Shown in pieces: positions 21,419 to 34,700 of a stretch of DNA of 64,000 bases (its first letter is position 1; each line of letters starts with the position of its first letter). This DNA is from Telmatactis stephensoni (lineage: Eukaryota; Cnidaria; Anthozoa; Actiniaria; Isophelliidae): NCBI GenBank assembly GCA_029948255.1, contig JALIZF010001726.1, positions 558,001-622,000 of the forward strand, read 5' to 3'. A model generated the notes under the pieces. It saw only the letters and a program-made list of their open reading frames with translations. It searched no databases and was not told the origin of the DNA. A program made the position numbers and the translations under genes.

Positions 21419-22176
21419 ACGGAAACGTTCCGGACTAATGAAAAATCTCTATCAAAAACCGTTTTTGTGGTTACTCCCGTCTAAAGGACGGAGTACCACT
21501 ATGCTATGGCGCGATGTAAGCAAGGGTGGAAGGAAGTCTGTAACACCCGAACACCCGACTCTTTTCCGAGATCGGTCCGATCTTCCGATGCCGATCTTCC
21601 GATGTCTTCAGGATAACACAGAACATATGTTTCAAAATTATAGCTAGCTAGAAGGAAAATCAATGAATTTTACTGTCGTTACTATTAAGGCAGATAAACG
21701 TGTCGGAGAACACATGCTCTAGAACTGATACAAACTGAACATTGAACAGTATATGCAGCTTGAAATACGATTGAGTAGAAGCACTCCCAGACATGTCCAA
21801 TTATATACACACGAAAAATTAAATACAGACGTTATTAAAGGAGAAGCCAGCAACAAAAATCTTTTTAATTCCAACATCGAAGTCAACCAAGCTTTTAGTG
21901 TTCGTACTCTATCGTCACTGACAAGAGTCAAAGAAGATAAACAAACGAAAACCGATTTTGAAAGCCGTCCCGAGCGCCGTGAAGGCCTCCATCGAGTCCG
22001 CTAGCCGAAAACAGCAACAGAAAGGGATATTGAGCTAGTTTATTGGATTAGTGTTTTATGAAGCAATTTCTTTTATACTTATAGCGACATTTTAGAAAGA
22101 AGCATTCTTGTATTTGTTTTGTAACCAAACATTGACAATAAATATACAAAATTCACCAATGAAAAACGTCTAACTT

Positions 22177-22266
22177 CTGAATGGTCGAGTGGATATACCC
22201 TGGCTTCCCAAGCGAAAGGTCCAGAGTTCGAGCCACGGCCACGACGGTGATTGATTTTTTTTTTCA
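22177..22266 (+). repeat. tRNA-like SINE fragment with T-run
   Basis: AATGGTCGAGTGGATATACC (A-box-like), CTTCCCAAG (anticodon-loop-like) and GAGTTCGAGCC (B-box-like) are in tRNA order, followed by a T-run at 22254-22266. The acceptor stem does not pair well, so it is called tRNA-derived. Confidence 0.45.
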
Positions 22267-22365
22267 CTTTTTTTTCACACATTTTTTTCTTTTATAGCTA
22301 ATGACTCTATTTTCGCTAAATAAATTATTGATTTATTGATTTAGATTTTTGTCTTCAAATGAAAA

Positions 22366-22452
22366 CTCGTTTCAAAATGAGGAAGTTGTCCTTCAGTAGC
22401 ATTCACAGTAGTGTAAGGCCTCAATTCCTCTTTATACATTTGAAAACTCGTT
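22366..22452 (+). repeat. Short retro-insert with 12-bp target duplication
   Basis: TGAAAACTCGTT flanks a short body beginning near TTCAAAATGAGGAAGTTG, which contains CCTTCAGTAGCATTCACAG and CCTCTTTATACATT. A longer relative with the same GAGGAAGTTGTCCTTCAGTAGC block lies at 54313-54509. Confidence 0.5.
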
Positions 22453-22989
22453 ATTTTACAAAAATATATTGTTTGGTCTTACTGTGGTCCTTTCGGTCAA
22501 TCCACGAGCTACTTCGCCATTGGCGGGTTGATTGTATCTACTCCGCTACTCCCCTAGAGTAAAACTATTTGCAACTAAATATTACAAAATTTGGAGTAAC
22601 CACATGAGCTCTTTGAGCGCCTTTAATTGTAGCTAGCCACTATGGCTATCATAAACAATCGAAAGTCAACCAAGTGATTAAACGGTCCATAGCTTCATAA
22701 AATACTTCTTGCGAAAATTATCAAAATATAGTCACTGAAGCTCAGTGAATAAAAAAGAGAAAATTACAAACAAATGCAATATTTTCATTTCAGTGCCATA
22801 TTTTCTCGATCGATTTCATTTAATCTAGAAAATACAGTATTTTACATTGACACAACAACTTATTTGCCTTGGCAGTAGCTACATGCACACATTGGGTGCC
22901 TATTTTTCCATTCTATTTTAATATACTCATGTGAAAATTAAGTTTTGACTGGTTTTTGGAAGATTTTTATTGGGTAAAATGGCAAAACA

Positions 22990-23265
22990 TTCTAAACTAT
23001 AAGGGGATGTTTACATTAATGGCACTAGGATCATTCTAGCAGACGAATCAGTTCCATTTTATATTTACATCACCCGAAGCAACCCGAAGCAGAGTTCAAA
23101 GAAACGAGTGGCTAATAAGTCTGAACTACCACAGGGACCCCAACATTAACGTTTCCTAACCCTAGTTGACGAAGTGTCTCTACTTTCCGTTTACATGACC
23201 GAAACACACCCTAGTGCTAGGATATCCCTACCAGCAAGATGGGATGATCCCAGTATCTTAATTGA
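22990..23265. repeat. MITE-like block related to 21110-21255
   Basis: It shares GTTTACAT and CACTAGGATCAT with the smaller element and ends with an inverted GATCC-type motif. The ends are not sharply defined. Confidence 0.35.
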
Positions 23266-24171
23266 ACAATTTTAAATTAGAAATCCGCTTACCTAATATG
23301 TTATTTTTCTTTGACCATTACCAGTTTCAGACGATTTGGTTAACTTTAAATACCCTTTTTTGCTGCTGTTATTTTTTTGTCGCTGAAAAAATAAGAGCAG
23401 ACATTGATCTAAAGACGAGTCAACAATCAATTCCCTCCTTCCCCTCTCCCCCACGGCCCCCTCGCTGCTCTTGGAAATAATACATGAGTAAGGTAAAAAC
23501 CCACATAACAACCTGTGTTTTTTACTAAAATATTGAAATATTTTGAACATCTTGAAAAAGTATATTTGTAATTGTTTGAAAAAAGTACATAGCAACACTT
23601 TTTTTTCTGGCAAACAAAGATACGAGAAAATGTATCAGATTTTTAAAAAGGTAGGCAATCCGCTGAAAATAGAAAATGTTTCGTCATGTACTTATGAAAA
23701 TTGCTCTAGAAAACATCGCTTTTTTTAATTGTCATACATTTGCTCCCAGTCCTCTCGGAACTGGGCATTCTACTTATTCTGTTGTTCGTCATCTTTAATA
23801 AAACGTTTTAATTTTACTTCGCAATTTTTGTTTATAGAATAAGATCTCCTCAAGCAATGGATACCTGTAATATTGTGATGCTAGCCAACATATGTCTGGT
23901 GTTTGGATCTCTTGGCTTGTTAAACATGGAGGACGAAGAACTCATATGCATGTATCTAGAATGTTTGGCCATATATTTACATTTTCGAGATATGTGTCGG
24001 TTAAAATATTTACTGCAGCAAAAGTTTCCTCCTCTATTCCGTGGTCTTCCTTGTCCAAAGGCTATACATTATTTCGAGAAATACCTTAAATTAATTGTAC
24101 ATTATGGTAAGAGATCTATAGTAGATGGAATGCTCTACGCAGCCGTAGAGGGAGATTTGAATTTGGACCTA

Positions 24172-24971
24172 TGTAACAGTATGTGAACGGGGACTACGAA
24201 TACCGTTACAAATTCTTTTATTCTCTCCAATATAAGTCTTTACAGTTTGAGTGTAGGCTAACAAGTGAGGTATACTAACTAAGAGCTGAGTAATTGTAAC
24301 AACTAACTCAGGGGGGAAAGTATTGGAAATGCTCGAATTCTATTGGTTGCTAAGGAAAAGGCAAGCTCATTAGGTTGTGTTTACTGGACCATCAAGGGAG
24401 AGGTTTCAAAGAGAAATCTCTATGATTCCAGCAAGACAATACCTAGTTACAATAGCTGACAGAGAGGAAAAAGTACAATACACAAACAGGTAACAAGAAA
24501 TGAGGAAAGTAGGACTTACTGGAAACACAATCTGTCCAAAGAGCTCAAGCAGCCTTTATTTGTATAGGGCGTGCTATTATGCATAACTAGGGGGAAGCAC
24601 GCCAGCATAACAGCTGAGTGAGATCATTGAAACAAATCGGTTTCGAATATAATTACCAGTGTTTCTCCAATAAACTGTGCCAGGGTTTCCAGGGAAACCA
24701 GGGCCATAGTGTACCCTCTGGCACTTCTCAAGTGCCTATCGCGTGAATCACCCGTAAGCACCTGATTGCTCAGAGAGTTCCGACTTCAGCTTTATTGGAA
24801 AAACGCAAGTAACAAAACTAGCAACCAATAAGATTCCTGGATAGCATTTCTTAAATTAAAATAGGGTAAACAACAGAGATAAACATTAAAATAGAAAGAA
24901 AAGAAACATAAAATTCCGAATAAATCAGTTTAAAAGATATGGCATAAATCGGTGATTTATGCCCCGTAACA
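24172..24971 (-). repeat. LTR 1 (outer left), 800 bp
   Basis: It has TGTTACGG/ACCGTTACA-type ends on the minus strand. The terminal plus-strand bases read TGTAACAGT, where the other two copies have TGTAACGGT (position 24178). The polypurine tract lies just beyond its inner end, at 24975-24986 (minus-strand AAAAGGGGGGAG). Confidence 0.9.
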
Positions 24972-25124
24972 TGACTCCCCCCTTTTGGAGCACTCGCCCT
25001 CGAGTGTACCAAGAAAGGGCAGTCACGGTAAAAAAAGGTGACTAAATAGCCAAACAAGGCCCTCACTAAATGTTATTGAGATAAATATATATTATGCCCA
25101 CGCATGCAAATGAATAGATACCAC

Positions 25125-25186
25125 TAGATATATATAAATAGATATAAATAGATATAAATAGATATAAATAGATATAAATATGACTT
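25125..25186. repeat. Decamer tandem repeat (GATATAAATA)n
   Basis: About five units lie between the env stop and the LTR of the left arm. The mirror copy is at 35425-35486. Confidence 0.8.
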
Positions 25187-25440
25187 CGAAGAACAAAATA
25201 CATAAATAGGACCCACCTGGCCTTGACCGGGCCATACTAACTAGGCTATGCACACATGCGTAATGCACCCTAGGGGTCAAGTATAAAATTAAGTAATAAT
25301 ACAAAAAAAAAAAAAGGTCTAATAACTATGAATATCCCAACACCTCAATATCAAATTGCACATAATATACAAAATTCAACGTTCAAGCACTTAGCTTAAT
25401 AATCAGAGTCTTTAGTGTTCAGATGTCCAAGGATAGATCC

Positions 25441-28400
25441 TTAGACATGATCTTGGGGAAGTGGCTTCTCGCAACTTGAGCACGACGGTTGAAAGTCACA
25501 GAGAGCAATGACTTCGTGACTGCAGGCATCAGCTTCGCTCTCAGTGATCGTAGCAAGTCCAGGGTGCATAGTGGCTTGTGATTGTTTGTTGCGTACAAAA
25601 TCTTTCATACGTTGTGTATTTCGTTTCTGGTATGAAGATAATCTTTTCTTTGTGACTGATGGCATGGTTTCAGAATCGGCATGAGTATCCTCCAATACAA
25701 CCAATTCAGTTACAGTTGGTTCCCTTTCGTTGGGTACATTGTAATAGTAACGGTAGTGGCAGAAACGGCACAGAATAACGACAACGACTGTACTATTAAG
25801 AACAGCCAGTGTCAAAGCCAAATAGGCACAGATTTCGGCAGCTGTAGTGGCTGACGTCTCGTGGATCTTACGTATATCATCTTTAACTTGGCGGATTTGA
25901 TTAGTAAGCTGTCCATCAATCATATGGTATGTCTTGTCCAATTGCTGTAAAGTGGACTTATTAAGTTTCAGTGGGGCTGGGATGTGAAGATCATCGTAAC
26001 GTAGGTTGAACGTTTTGGAGTGAGCAGCGGTAGTCCAAGGGACATACCGAATTGATTCTGGTTGGATGAGAGGTACAGTAATGTCAAGCCGATGTGGACA
26101 GTGGGACAGTCCTGTTTGCATCCCTTGAAATGAAATATTGCAGGGGAAGCGATAGACTGTCAGTGGAGACAAGCCAAGGGTGCCATGGTTTAGCTGCAAC
26201 GTACCAGTGGTGGTTGCCAAGTACGTGCGCCCACCAAGGTGTAGCATTGGAATGAGGTGGGTGCAATCCTGTGCTTGTTGGTGATGTCTTGAAAATGACA
26301 TGTGGGTCTTTGAAGTCCAAGGTAAACCAAGCCACGAAAGGTCGCGAACAGGACGGAGGATGTGGTAGGGGCATAACAGTGAGTCGTCTTCCTGATAACA
26401 TTTTACTAGGGAATCTGCCCTCACAATTGTTTTGGTGTCAGCACAAGTAATTAGCGCGAGGTTATCAGCGATTATAGGACCTGTGTAGCAGGTGCCTGAA
26501 ATGTTATACTTAACGGGTGACAAGTATTCGACGGTGCAAATTGCCTTGTCACTCGTTAACTCTGGAATAGTAATTAAAATGTCAAGTTCAAGGTGATTAT
26601 CAGAATGCTCCATATCTACAATAGGGTTAACTAATAAGGGAAAACCGGCAGTCAAGGTTTGAGCACTAACAGACATAGAGGGGTCCTGGGAAAGGATGGT
26701 GGCTAGTTGTTGAGCAAGAAAACGGGGAAAGTGAGAATATCCAACCATCTCCTTTTGCCGGAGTTGGGCCAGTTGACTCACCATCTCCTGTATCTCGTTG
26801 AGCCGGAGGATAGATGAGAGCGCACGATTATTTATGACTACAAAGTGGGACAAAAACTCTAAAACAGAATCATGGCGACAACTCTCCTGAGATGTCAGTG
26901 CAAAGACGTCGCGGTAGGTGCTAAGGAGGATAAGAAACCGCTGTTTCTGATCTTCAGTAAGGTCTGCCGCGGACAGATCAATACAATCTTCAAGTTCCTT
27001 AGACGAGGGCATGGCGTTGGCTTGCGGTACTTGTGGGTTACCAGCATCTAAGCTGATTGCCAACACGTCTTTATCTTCGGGCTGGAATGTTCCAAGGGTG
27101 CTGTGGCGGTAGATACGTATGGGTATTTCAGTTGGGTTCAGTAGTCGTACTGGAATAACACCATTAGCAGCGACTACAACTAAGGCGGCAGCCCCATACA
27201 GTTCGTACCTGTGAGTGATGCCCAAAGATGGCTCAAATACGCCAACAAATCCTTCCAGGGACTTGTCCTTTAACCGTGCCGGAATAACCGACTCTGAGTG
27301 AGGGGGCAGTACGCACGATCTTGGACAAAACACAGAGCAGGAAGGCAACTCCAGTGGGTCAGAATGACCCACGTGAGAGAACAATGGTGGACAAGGCTGG
27401 GTTCTCAACTCTAAGGTGTTGGTTCGAAAATCAATTCTAGCTTGAAAAGTTGAGAGGAAATCACGTCCAAGAATGACGTCATACAAGGAGTCTTCCACTA
27501 CATAAGGTTGGAAGAAAAAGGTTTCACCAGCCAAGAGAAGGCTAACATTAAGTCGTCCAATCACTTGAAGGGGTTCGCCAGTGACAGAGCGTGCGTTCAA
27601 GTCGGTTCCTTCTGACAGTAGAGGGAGCTGGGATAATTCCGGGGAATTCCGCCATACGGTCCCATTAAGGATCGTTATACTCGCACCTGTATCAATCAAG
27701 CAGAGAAGAGGGAGACCCTCCACGGTGCCTTGAACATACAGATTATTCGATTTGTTAATCAATGGTATACTGGCAACTGGATGCGAGTCGTCAGTCCGGT
27801 TTTCCGCCATTACATCGGACTGAGTAGAGGTCATTTCTTCGGGCGAATTCGTGTGTATAAGGACCTCTGTCACAGAATTTGTCATGGAACCATCTGTGGG
27901 TGTGACTTCATGTGCATCCTGCATGTCCATGATAGGCACATCATCATCAATTGGTACGCATTTTCCTTCTAAAACCACAGTCATACTCTGTTGTGTTTTC
28001 TTGGTATCATCAGGTTGTCCATTAGTTGGTTCATTCACCTGGGGCTGTTTTTGACTTTCAGCACAGCTGAAATCAACCAAAGGAAGTACATCGACTCTCT
28101 CCTCTGGTTTTGGACAATCAACATGAACAGTCTCTGCAAGTTGTGTTTCCTGACAAGCTTCTAATTGAAAGACAACTTTTTCCTCCACCAAGGGAGCTTC
28201 TGGTCCACCAGAAGGGCGATTGTCACATGGTCCACTACACTCAACATCATTAGTATCCTTCGCCTCCTTAAGTTCATCTACATCAACAACAATAGGGACA
28301 TCATTTGCGCGCTGTACTGACAACTGGACCTTTCTGTCCAACCTACAAATATTGACTTTCTCGTCACTAATATCACAAGGTAACTTAGTACAATACGCGC

Positions 28401-28869
28401 TATCAACATTCACTGAGGGTTGATGAACATAGGATGGCTCAACGTCCACATGTGAAAACTGTGGTGTAGCATCACTTGAAACAACCATAGGCGGCAAAAC
28501 ATCAGTTGCCATGGAAACTGGACTGTGCCGGTTGGCAATAGAGCAATCCGCGTGCACAGGCACAGTGGTAGGAAAAGCATGGTCCGTACCTCTTCTGAGG
28601 TCAGGAACGGCGGAAGAAGTAAAGTGAGGATCAGCATGACGTGTGCAATCATGCCTTTGGTCATCAGCAGAACAATTATCAGTATAGTCCACACTGTTCG
28701 GGACAGCAGTGTGGGAAGAAGAAGGTTGATGAGCGGAGTCAGAGTGAAAGGTGCCATTATCATGCTGGTGTAAGGGCGCCAAGTGAGCAACAGGGGACTG
28801 TGATTCCGACCAATAAAGGTTGTCAATATCATCATGGCGGTAAGGGTCCACATAAAAATCATCATCGAC
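25441..28869 (-). CDS. Protease-env fusion ORF, left copy (retroelement)
   Basis: This is the exact mirror of 31742-35170, which is described in full there: a Ser/Asp-rich N-terminal part, an aspartic protease with DTGA and LGRDF, a truncated pol linker, then an env-like region with one membrane anchor. The frame begins at the transposon junction (codon GTC, 28867-28869 on this strand) and has no ATG of its own at that point. The natural N-terminus is the block adjacent to gag at 45248-45499 on the far side of the complex. The translation is identical to the right copy. Confidence 0.8.
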   Translation of the reverse strand, partial: VDDDFYVDPYRHDDIDNLYWSESQSPVAHLAPLHQHDNGTFHSDSAHQPSSSHTAVPNSVDYTDNCSADDQRHDCTRHADPHFTSSAVPDLRRGTDHAFPTTVPVHADCSIANRHSPVSMATDVLPPMVVSSDATPQFSHVDVEPSYVHQPSVNVDSAYCTKLPCDISDEKVNICRLDRKVQLSVQRANDVPIVVDVDELKEAKDTNDVECSGPCDNRPSGGPEAPLVEEKVVFQLEACQETQLAETVHVDCPKPEERVDVLPLVDFSCAESQKQPQVNEPTNGQPDDTKKTQQSMTVVLEGKCVPIDDDVPIMDMQDAHEVTPTDGSMTNSVTEVLIHTNSPEEMTSTQSDVMAENRTDDSHPVASIPLINKSNNLYVQGTVEGLPLLCLIDTGASITILNGTVWRNSPELSQLPLLSEGTDLNARSVTGEPLQVIGRLNVSLLLAGETFFFQPYVVEDSLYDVILGRDFLSTFQARIDFRTNTLELRTQPCPPLFSHVGHSDPLELPSCSVFCPRSCVLPPHSESVIPARLKDKSLEGFVGVFEPSLGITHRYELYGAAALVVVAANGVIPVRLLNPTEIPIRIYRHSTLGTFQPEDKDVLAISLDAGNPQVPQANAMPSSKELEDCIDLSAADLTEDQKQRFLILLSTYRDVFALTSQESCRHDSVLEFLSHFVVINNRALSSILRLNEIQEMVSQLAQLRQKEMVGYSHFPRFLAQQLATILSQDPSMSVSAQTLTAGFPLLVNPIVDMEHSDNHLELDILITIPELTSDKAICTVEYLSPVKYNISGTCYTGPIIADNLALITCADTKTIVRADSLVKCYQEDDSLLCPYHILRPVRDLSWLGLPWTSKTHMSFSRHHQQAQDCTHLIPMLHLGGRTYLATTTGTLQLNHGTLGLSPLTVYRFPCNISFQGMQTGLSHCPHRLDITVPLIQPESIRYVPWTTAAHSKTFNLRYDDLHIPAPLKLNKSTLQQLDKTYHMIDGQLTNQIRQVKDDIRKIHETSATTAAEICAYLALTLAVLNSTVVVVILCRFCHYRYYYNVPNEREPTVTELVVLEDTHADSETMPSVTKKRLSSYQKRNTQRMKDFVRNKQSQATMHPGLATITESEADACSHEVIALCDFQPSCSSCEKPLPQDHV

Positions 28870-31741
28870 CACAGGAAAAATCAGATATCTTACACACTAT
28901 GTAAAAATCATGTCAATATACATTTACATGGTTTTAACATAGTATGTAAATAATAAGACCATGTAAAAACCATGTCAATACGTTTTACATGGTTCGAAAA
29001 CCATGTAAATTTTTGAGAGAATTTCTTCTTCTATCAGTAAACCATGTAAATGTCATGTAAGAGTTAGACCATGTAAATATACGGTAAAAACCATGTAAAA
29101 ACCAAAGAGACTCCAAGTGCATTATACCATGTAAAAATCGTGGAAATGCATAGTAGATATGATTATTCAGTATCAACAACACGCACAAACTCAGTAATGA
29201 TTTAAAATCTTTACTCATACTCGATCTCGTACTCAGATCTGAAGTTCGCTTGAACATCAGATCCTAAAATATTTTAGCATTGTATAAAATGATGCCTTAG
29301 AACAGAGTTTCTGCAAGGTTTACAAGATAATAACCAAAACATTTAGAAAAGTCATATCTGCGTGACAATGGTCAAGGCACGCACACGGAAATTATCACGC
29401 TTGCCTTCAAACGAGATTAAACATTTCTTGAAAAGAAATTTTTCCCTTGGTTTAGGATAGATACATAGAAAGTATTTTGTATAATTTCATTGTGTATCAC
29501 TGTCCATTATCTAGCGTCATTTGGAGGTCAAAGAAGAGGAGGTGGTGGCTGGTAATGGCTGAAGTGACCGGCCTTTGATTCTTCTATGTAAAGAGGGGGG
29601 AGAAAAAAACCAGCTTAAAAACACTTCAAAACAAGAAAAAAGCATACAAAACAAGGGTACTAGGACAAAGTCGTTGTGTTTATGTGTAATAAATCAAGTT
29701 AAAAATTGTACTTATCTGCAGTCAATCCTTTGAAGCTCTGAAGTCACATTATTTCCTCTGTTTTTGACCTTTCTGGCCTCTGTTCTAGCTGTTATAATGC
29801 TTTATCTTTGGTCAAACGAACGTTCCAACGGTTTGAATATCTGAATTTGGGTTTCCAGTCCGTCCCTCCGCCATAAATTAGTTAGCTATGATTAATAAGT
29901 TAATCAAATTCGACTTAATATCACTCTAAAAGAGAGGGGTGAGCAATAGAGCTCTTTCTATTGTCCTCTCGTCTGCTGCCTATAAATTGGATTATCTTGA
30001 CAGGTAAGGGGGACAGTGATGACAGATTGGTCTTTATCGTTCCTACCAAGCCCACCAGCGAGCGGATTATTTTCGGTAATTTGACTACGAGTCAGTAAAC
30101 AGAAAGCGTGACCGTTGGCCCGGCAGTAGAGGATTATCCAAATCCGTTTGATCACGTAATCTATCGAACACTCAACTGAAACGTTTTTCGATCGGTGATC
30201 CACTCGGAACGATGGCCGCTTTGGTGTCTTGGAGACAAAATACAACATCAATCAACAAAGACTGCTAAAAACTGCTATGTAAAATATGATGTGGTGTTCA
30301 TACTAGAAATATAATCCTTTGTCCTCATTGTTATGGTGTTATTGTTATGCTAGAATTATGCTGTATTTTTCCCTCGGCTCTTCCCGGTCCATCTAAAATA
30401 TTAATAGCTAACAGTTCTGTCAATATAAATGTGCCGGTTCAGATACAGAAAGTTTTATATTTGGATAATCCTCTACTGCCGGGCCAACGGTCACGCTTTC
30501 TGTTTACTGACTCGTAGTCAAATTACCGAAAATAATCCGCTCGCTGGTGGGCTTGGTAGGAACGTTAAAGTTAAATCTGTCATCACTGGCCCCCTTACCT
30601 GTCAAGATAATCCAATTATACGAGCAGACGAGAGGACAATAGAAAGGGCTGTGTTGCCTACCCCTCTCACTTAGAGTGATCTTAAGTCGAATTTGATTAA
30701 CTTATTACTACTAATCGCTAACTAAAGTTTGGCGGAGCGGGAACTGGACCCCAATTGCAAACGAGTATCGATATTCAAACCGTTGGAACGTTCGTTTGAC
30801 CAAAGATAAAGCATTATAACAGCTAGAACAGAGGCCAGAAAGGTCAAAAACAGAGGAAATAATGTGACTTCAGAGCTTCAAAGGATTGACTGCAGATAAG
30901 TACAATTTTTAACTTGATTTATTACACATAAACACAACGACTTTGTCCTAGTACCCTTGTTTTGTATGCTTTTTTCTTGTTTTGAAGTGTTTTTAAGCTG
31001 GTTTTTTTCTCCCCCCTCTTTACATAGAAGAATCAAAGGCCGGTCACTTCAGCCATTACCAGCCACCACCTCCTCTTCTTTGACCTCCAAATGACGCTAG
31101 ATAATGGACAGTGATACACAATGAAATTATACAAAATACTTTCTATGTATCTATCCTAAACCAAGGGAAAAATTTCTTTTCAAGAAATGTTTAATCTCGT
31201 TTGAAGGCAAGCGTGATAATTTCCGTGTGCGTGCCTTGACCATTGTCACGCAGATATGACTTTTCTAAATGTTTTGGTTATTATCTTGTAAACCTTGCAG
31301 AAACTCTGTTCTAAGGCATCATTTTATACAATGCTAAAATATTTTAGGATCTGATGTTCAAGCGAACTTCAGATCTGAGTACGAGATCGAGTATGAGTAA
31401 AGATTTTAAATCATTACTGAGTTTGTGCGTGTTGTTGATACTGAATAATCATATCTACTATGCATTTCCACGATTTTTACATGGTATAATGCACTTGGAG
31501 TCTCTTTGGTTTTTACATGGTTTTTACCGTATATTTACATGGTCTAACTCTTACATGACATTTACATGGTTTACTGATAGAAGAAGAAATTCTCTCAAAA
31601 ATTTACATGGTTTTCGAACCATGTAAAACGTATTGACATGGTTTTTACATGGTCTTATTATTTACATACTATGTTAAAACCATGTAAATGTATATTGACA
31701 TGATTTTTACATAGTGTGTAAGATATCTGATTTTTCCTGTG
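28870..31741. mobile_element. TE-A: CACTA-like transposon, palindromic form
   Basis: This 2872-bp element has ends CACAGGAAAAATC and GATTTTTCCTGTG. The outer arms, 28870-29841 and 30770-31741, are inverted copies with no difference at positions compared. Inside are imperfect inverted repeats (29842-30143 and 30458-30769) and a unique loop. Subterminal ACATGGTTTT motifs are frequent. The flanks are GAC on the left and GTC on the right, an inverted rather than direct relation. A CAC-type end with a 3-bp duplication suggests the CACTA/EnSpm/Chapaev group. No transposase is encoded. Confidence 0.7.
29842..30769. repeat. Imperfect inner inverted repeat of TE-A
   Basis: The arms share GGATTATCC, GCCGGGCCAACGGTCACGC and GAGGACAATAGAAAG but differ by scattered substitutions and small gaps, so they are older than the perfect outer arms. 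The same core is present in TE-B at about 39750-40700, in the opposite orientation and with further differences. The short open frames here are not considered genes. Confidence 0.6.
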
Positions 31742-34700
31742 GTCGATGATGATTTTTATGTGGACCCTTACCGCCATGATGATATTGACAACCTTTATTG
31801 GTCGGAATCACAGTCCCCTGTTGCTCACTTGGCGCCCTTACACCAGCATGATAATGGCACCTTTCACTCTGACTCCGCTCATCAACCTTCTTCTTCCCAC
31901 ACTGCTGTCCCGAACAGTGTGGACTATACTGATAATTGTTCTGCTGATGACCAAAGGCATGATTGCACACGTCATGCTGATCCTCACTTTACTTCTTCCG
32001 CCGTTCCTGACCTCAGAAGAGGTACGGACCATGCTTTTCCTACCACTGTGCCTGTGCACGCGGATTGCTCTATTGCCAACCGGCACAGTCCAGTTTCCAT
32101 GGCAACTGATGTTTTGCCGCCTATGGTTGTTTCAAGTGATGCTACACCACAGTTTTCACATGTGGACGTTGAGCCATCCTATGTTCATCAACCCTCAGTG
32201 AATGTTGATAGCGCGTATTGTACTAAGTTACCTTGTGATATTAGTGACGAGAAAGTCAATATTTGTAGGTTGGACAGAAAGGTCCAGTTGTCAGTACAGC
32301 GCGCAAATGATGTCCCTATTGTTGTTGATGTAGATGAACTTAAGGAGGCGAAGGATACTAATGATGTTGAGTGTAGTGGACCATGTGACAATCGCCCTTC
32401 TGGTGGACCAGAAGCTCCCTTGGTGGAGGAAAAAGTTGTCTTTCAATTAGAAGCTTGTCAGGAAACACAACTTGCAGAGACTGTTCATGTTGATTGTCCA
32501 AAACCAGAGGAGAGAGTCGATGTACTTCCTTTGGTTGATTTCAGCTGTGCTGAAAGTCAAAAACAGCCCCAGGTGAATGAACCAACTAATGGACAACCTG
32601 ATGATACCAAGAAAACACAACAGAGTATGACTGTGGTTTTAGAAGGAAAATGCGTACCAATTGATGATGATGTGCCTATCATGGACATGCAGGATGCACA
32701 TGAAGTCACACCCACAGATGGTTCCATGACAAATTCTGTGACAGAGGTCCTTATACACACGAATTCGCCCGAAGAAATGACCTCTACTCAGTCCGATGTA
32801 ATGGCGGAAAACCGGACTGACGACTCGCATCCAGTTGCCAGTATACCATTGATTAACAAATCGAATAATCTGTATGTTCAAGGCACCGTGGAGGGTCTCC
32901 CTCTTCTCTGCTTGATTGATACAGGTGCGAGTATAACGATCCTTAATGGGACCGTATGGCGGAATTCCCCGGAATTATCCCAGCTCCCTCTACTGTCAGA
33001 AGGAACCGACTTGAACGCACGCTCTGTCACTGGCGAACCCCTTCAAGTGATTGGACGACTTAATGTTAGCCTTCTCTTGGCTGGTGAAACCTTTTTCTTC
33101 CAACCTTATGTAGTGGAAGACTCCTTGTATGACGTCATTCTTGGACGTGATTTCCTCTCAACTTTTCAAGCTAGAATTGATTTTCGAACCAACACCTTAG
33201 AGTTGAGAACCCAGCCTTGTCCACCATTGTTCTCTCACGTGGGTCATTCTGACCCACTGGAGTTGCCTTCCTGCTCTGTGTTTTGTCCAAGATCGTGCGT
33301 ACTGCCCCCTCACTCAGAGTCGGTTATTCCGGCACGGTTAAAGGACAAGTCCCTGGAAGGATTTGTTGGCGTATTTGAGCCATCTTTGGGCATCACTCAC
33401 AGGTACGAACTGTATGGGGCTGCCGCCTTAGTTGTAGTCGCTGCTAATGGTGTTATTCCAGTACGACTACTGAACCCAACTGAAATACCCATACGTATCT
33501 ACCGCCACAGCACCCTTGGAACATTCCAGCCCGAAGATAAAGACGTGTTGGCAATCAGCTTAGATGCTGGTAACCCACAAGTACCGCAAGCCAACGCCAT
33601 GCCCTCGTCTAAGGAACTTGAAGATTGTATTGATCTGTCCGCGGCAGACCTTACTGAAGATCAGAAACAGCGGTTTCTTATCCTCCTTAGCACCTACCGC
33701 GACGTCTTTGCACTGACATCTCAGGAGAGTTGTCGCCATGATTCTGTTTTAGAGTTTTTGTCCCACTTTGTAGTCATAAATAATCGTGCGCTCTCATCTA
33801 TCCTCCGGCTCAACGAGATACAGGAGATGGTGAGTCAACTGGCCCAACTCCGGCAAAAGGAGATGGTTGGATATTCTCACTTTCCCCGTTTTCTTGCTCA
33901 ACAACTAGCCACCATCCTTTCCCAGGACCCCTCTATGTCTGTTAGTGCTCAAACCTTGACTGCCGGTTTTCCCTTATTAGTTAACCCTATTGTAGATATG
34001 GAGCATTCTGATAATCACCTTGAACTTGACATTTTAATTACTATTCCAGAGTTAACGAGTGACAAGGCAATTTGCACCGTCGAATACTTGTCACCCGTTA
34101 AGTATAACATTTCAGGCACCTGCTACACAGGTCCTATAATCGCTGATAACCTCGCGCTAATTACTTGTGCTGACACCAAAACAATTGTGAGGGCAGATTC
34201 CCTAGTAAAATGTTATCAGGAAGACGACTCACTGTTATGCCCCTACCACATCCTCCGTCCTGTTCGCGACCTTTCGTGGCTTGGTTTACCTTGGACTTCA
34301 AAGACCCACATGTCATTTTCAAGACATCACCAACAAGCACAGGATTGCACCCACCTCATTCCAATGCTACACCTTGGTGGGCGCACGTACTTGGCAACCA
34401 CCACTGGTACGTTGCAGCTAAACCATGGCACCCTTGGCTTGTCTCCACTGACAGTCTATCGCTTCCCCTGCAATATTTCATTTCAAGGGATGCAAACAGG
34501 ACTGTCCCACTGTCCACATCGGCTTGACATTACTGTACCTCTCATCCAACCAGAATCAATTCGGTATGTCCCTTGGACTACCGCTGCTCACTCCAAAACG
34601 TTCAACCTACGTTACGATGATCTTCACATCCCAGCCCCACTGAAACTTAATAAGTCCACTTTACAGCAATTGGACAAGACATACCATATGATTGATGGAC

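Larger units (their letters stand above)
19083..23837 (+). other. 5' UTR intron of TPR-CHAT copy 2, expanded by repeats
   Basis: It runs from the GTAAG donor to the TTTGTTTATAG acceptor at 23827-23837. It is eight times longer than the copy 1 intron because of inserted repeats: the inverted-repeat element at 20049-21418, a tRNA-like SINE near 22180, a short retro-insert near 22366, and a MITE-like block at 22990-23265. No coding exon is supported. Confidence 0.45.

Noticed and set aside
22177..22266. Functional tRNA gene
   Set aside because: A- and B-box-like motifs and a T-run are present, but the acceptor stem does not pair; treated as SINE-derived. The same applies to the reverse-strand motif near 14776-14832.
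29958..30674. Open frames sharing ANGHAFCLLTRSQITENN on opposite strands in TE-A and TE-B
   Set aside because: They are the two arms of one imperfect inverted repeat; the frames vary between copies and show no domain.
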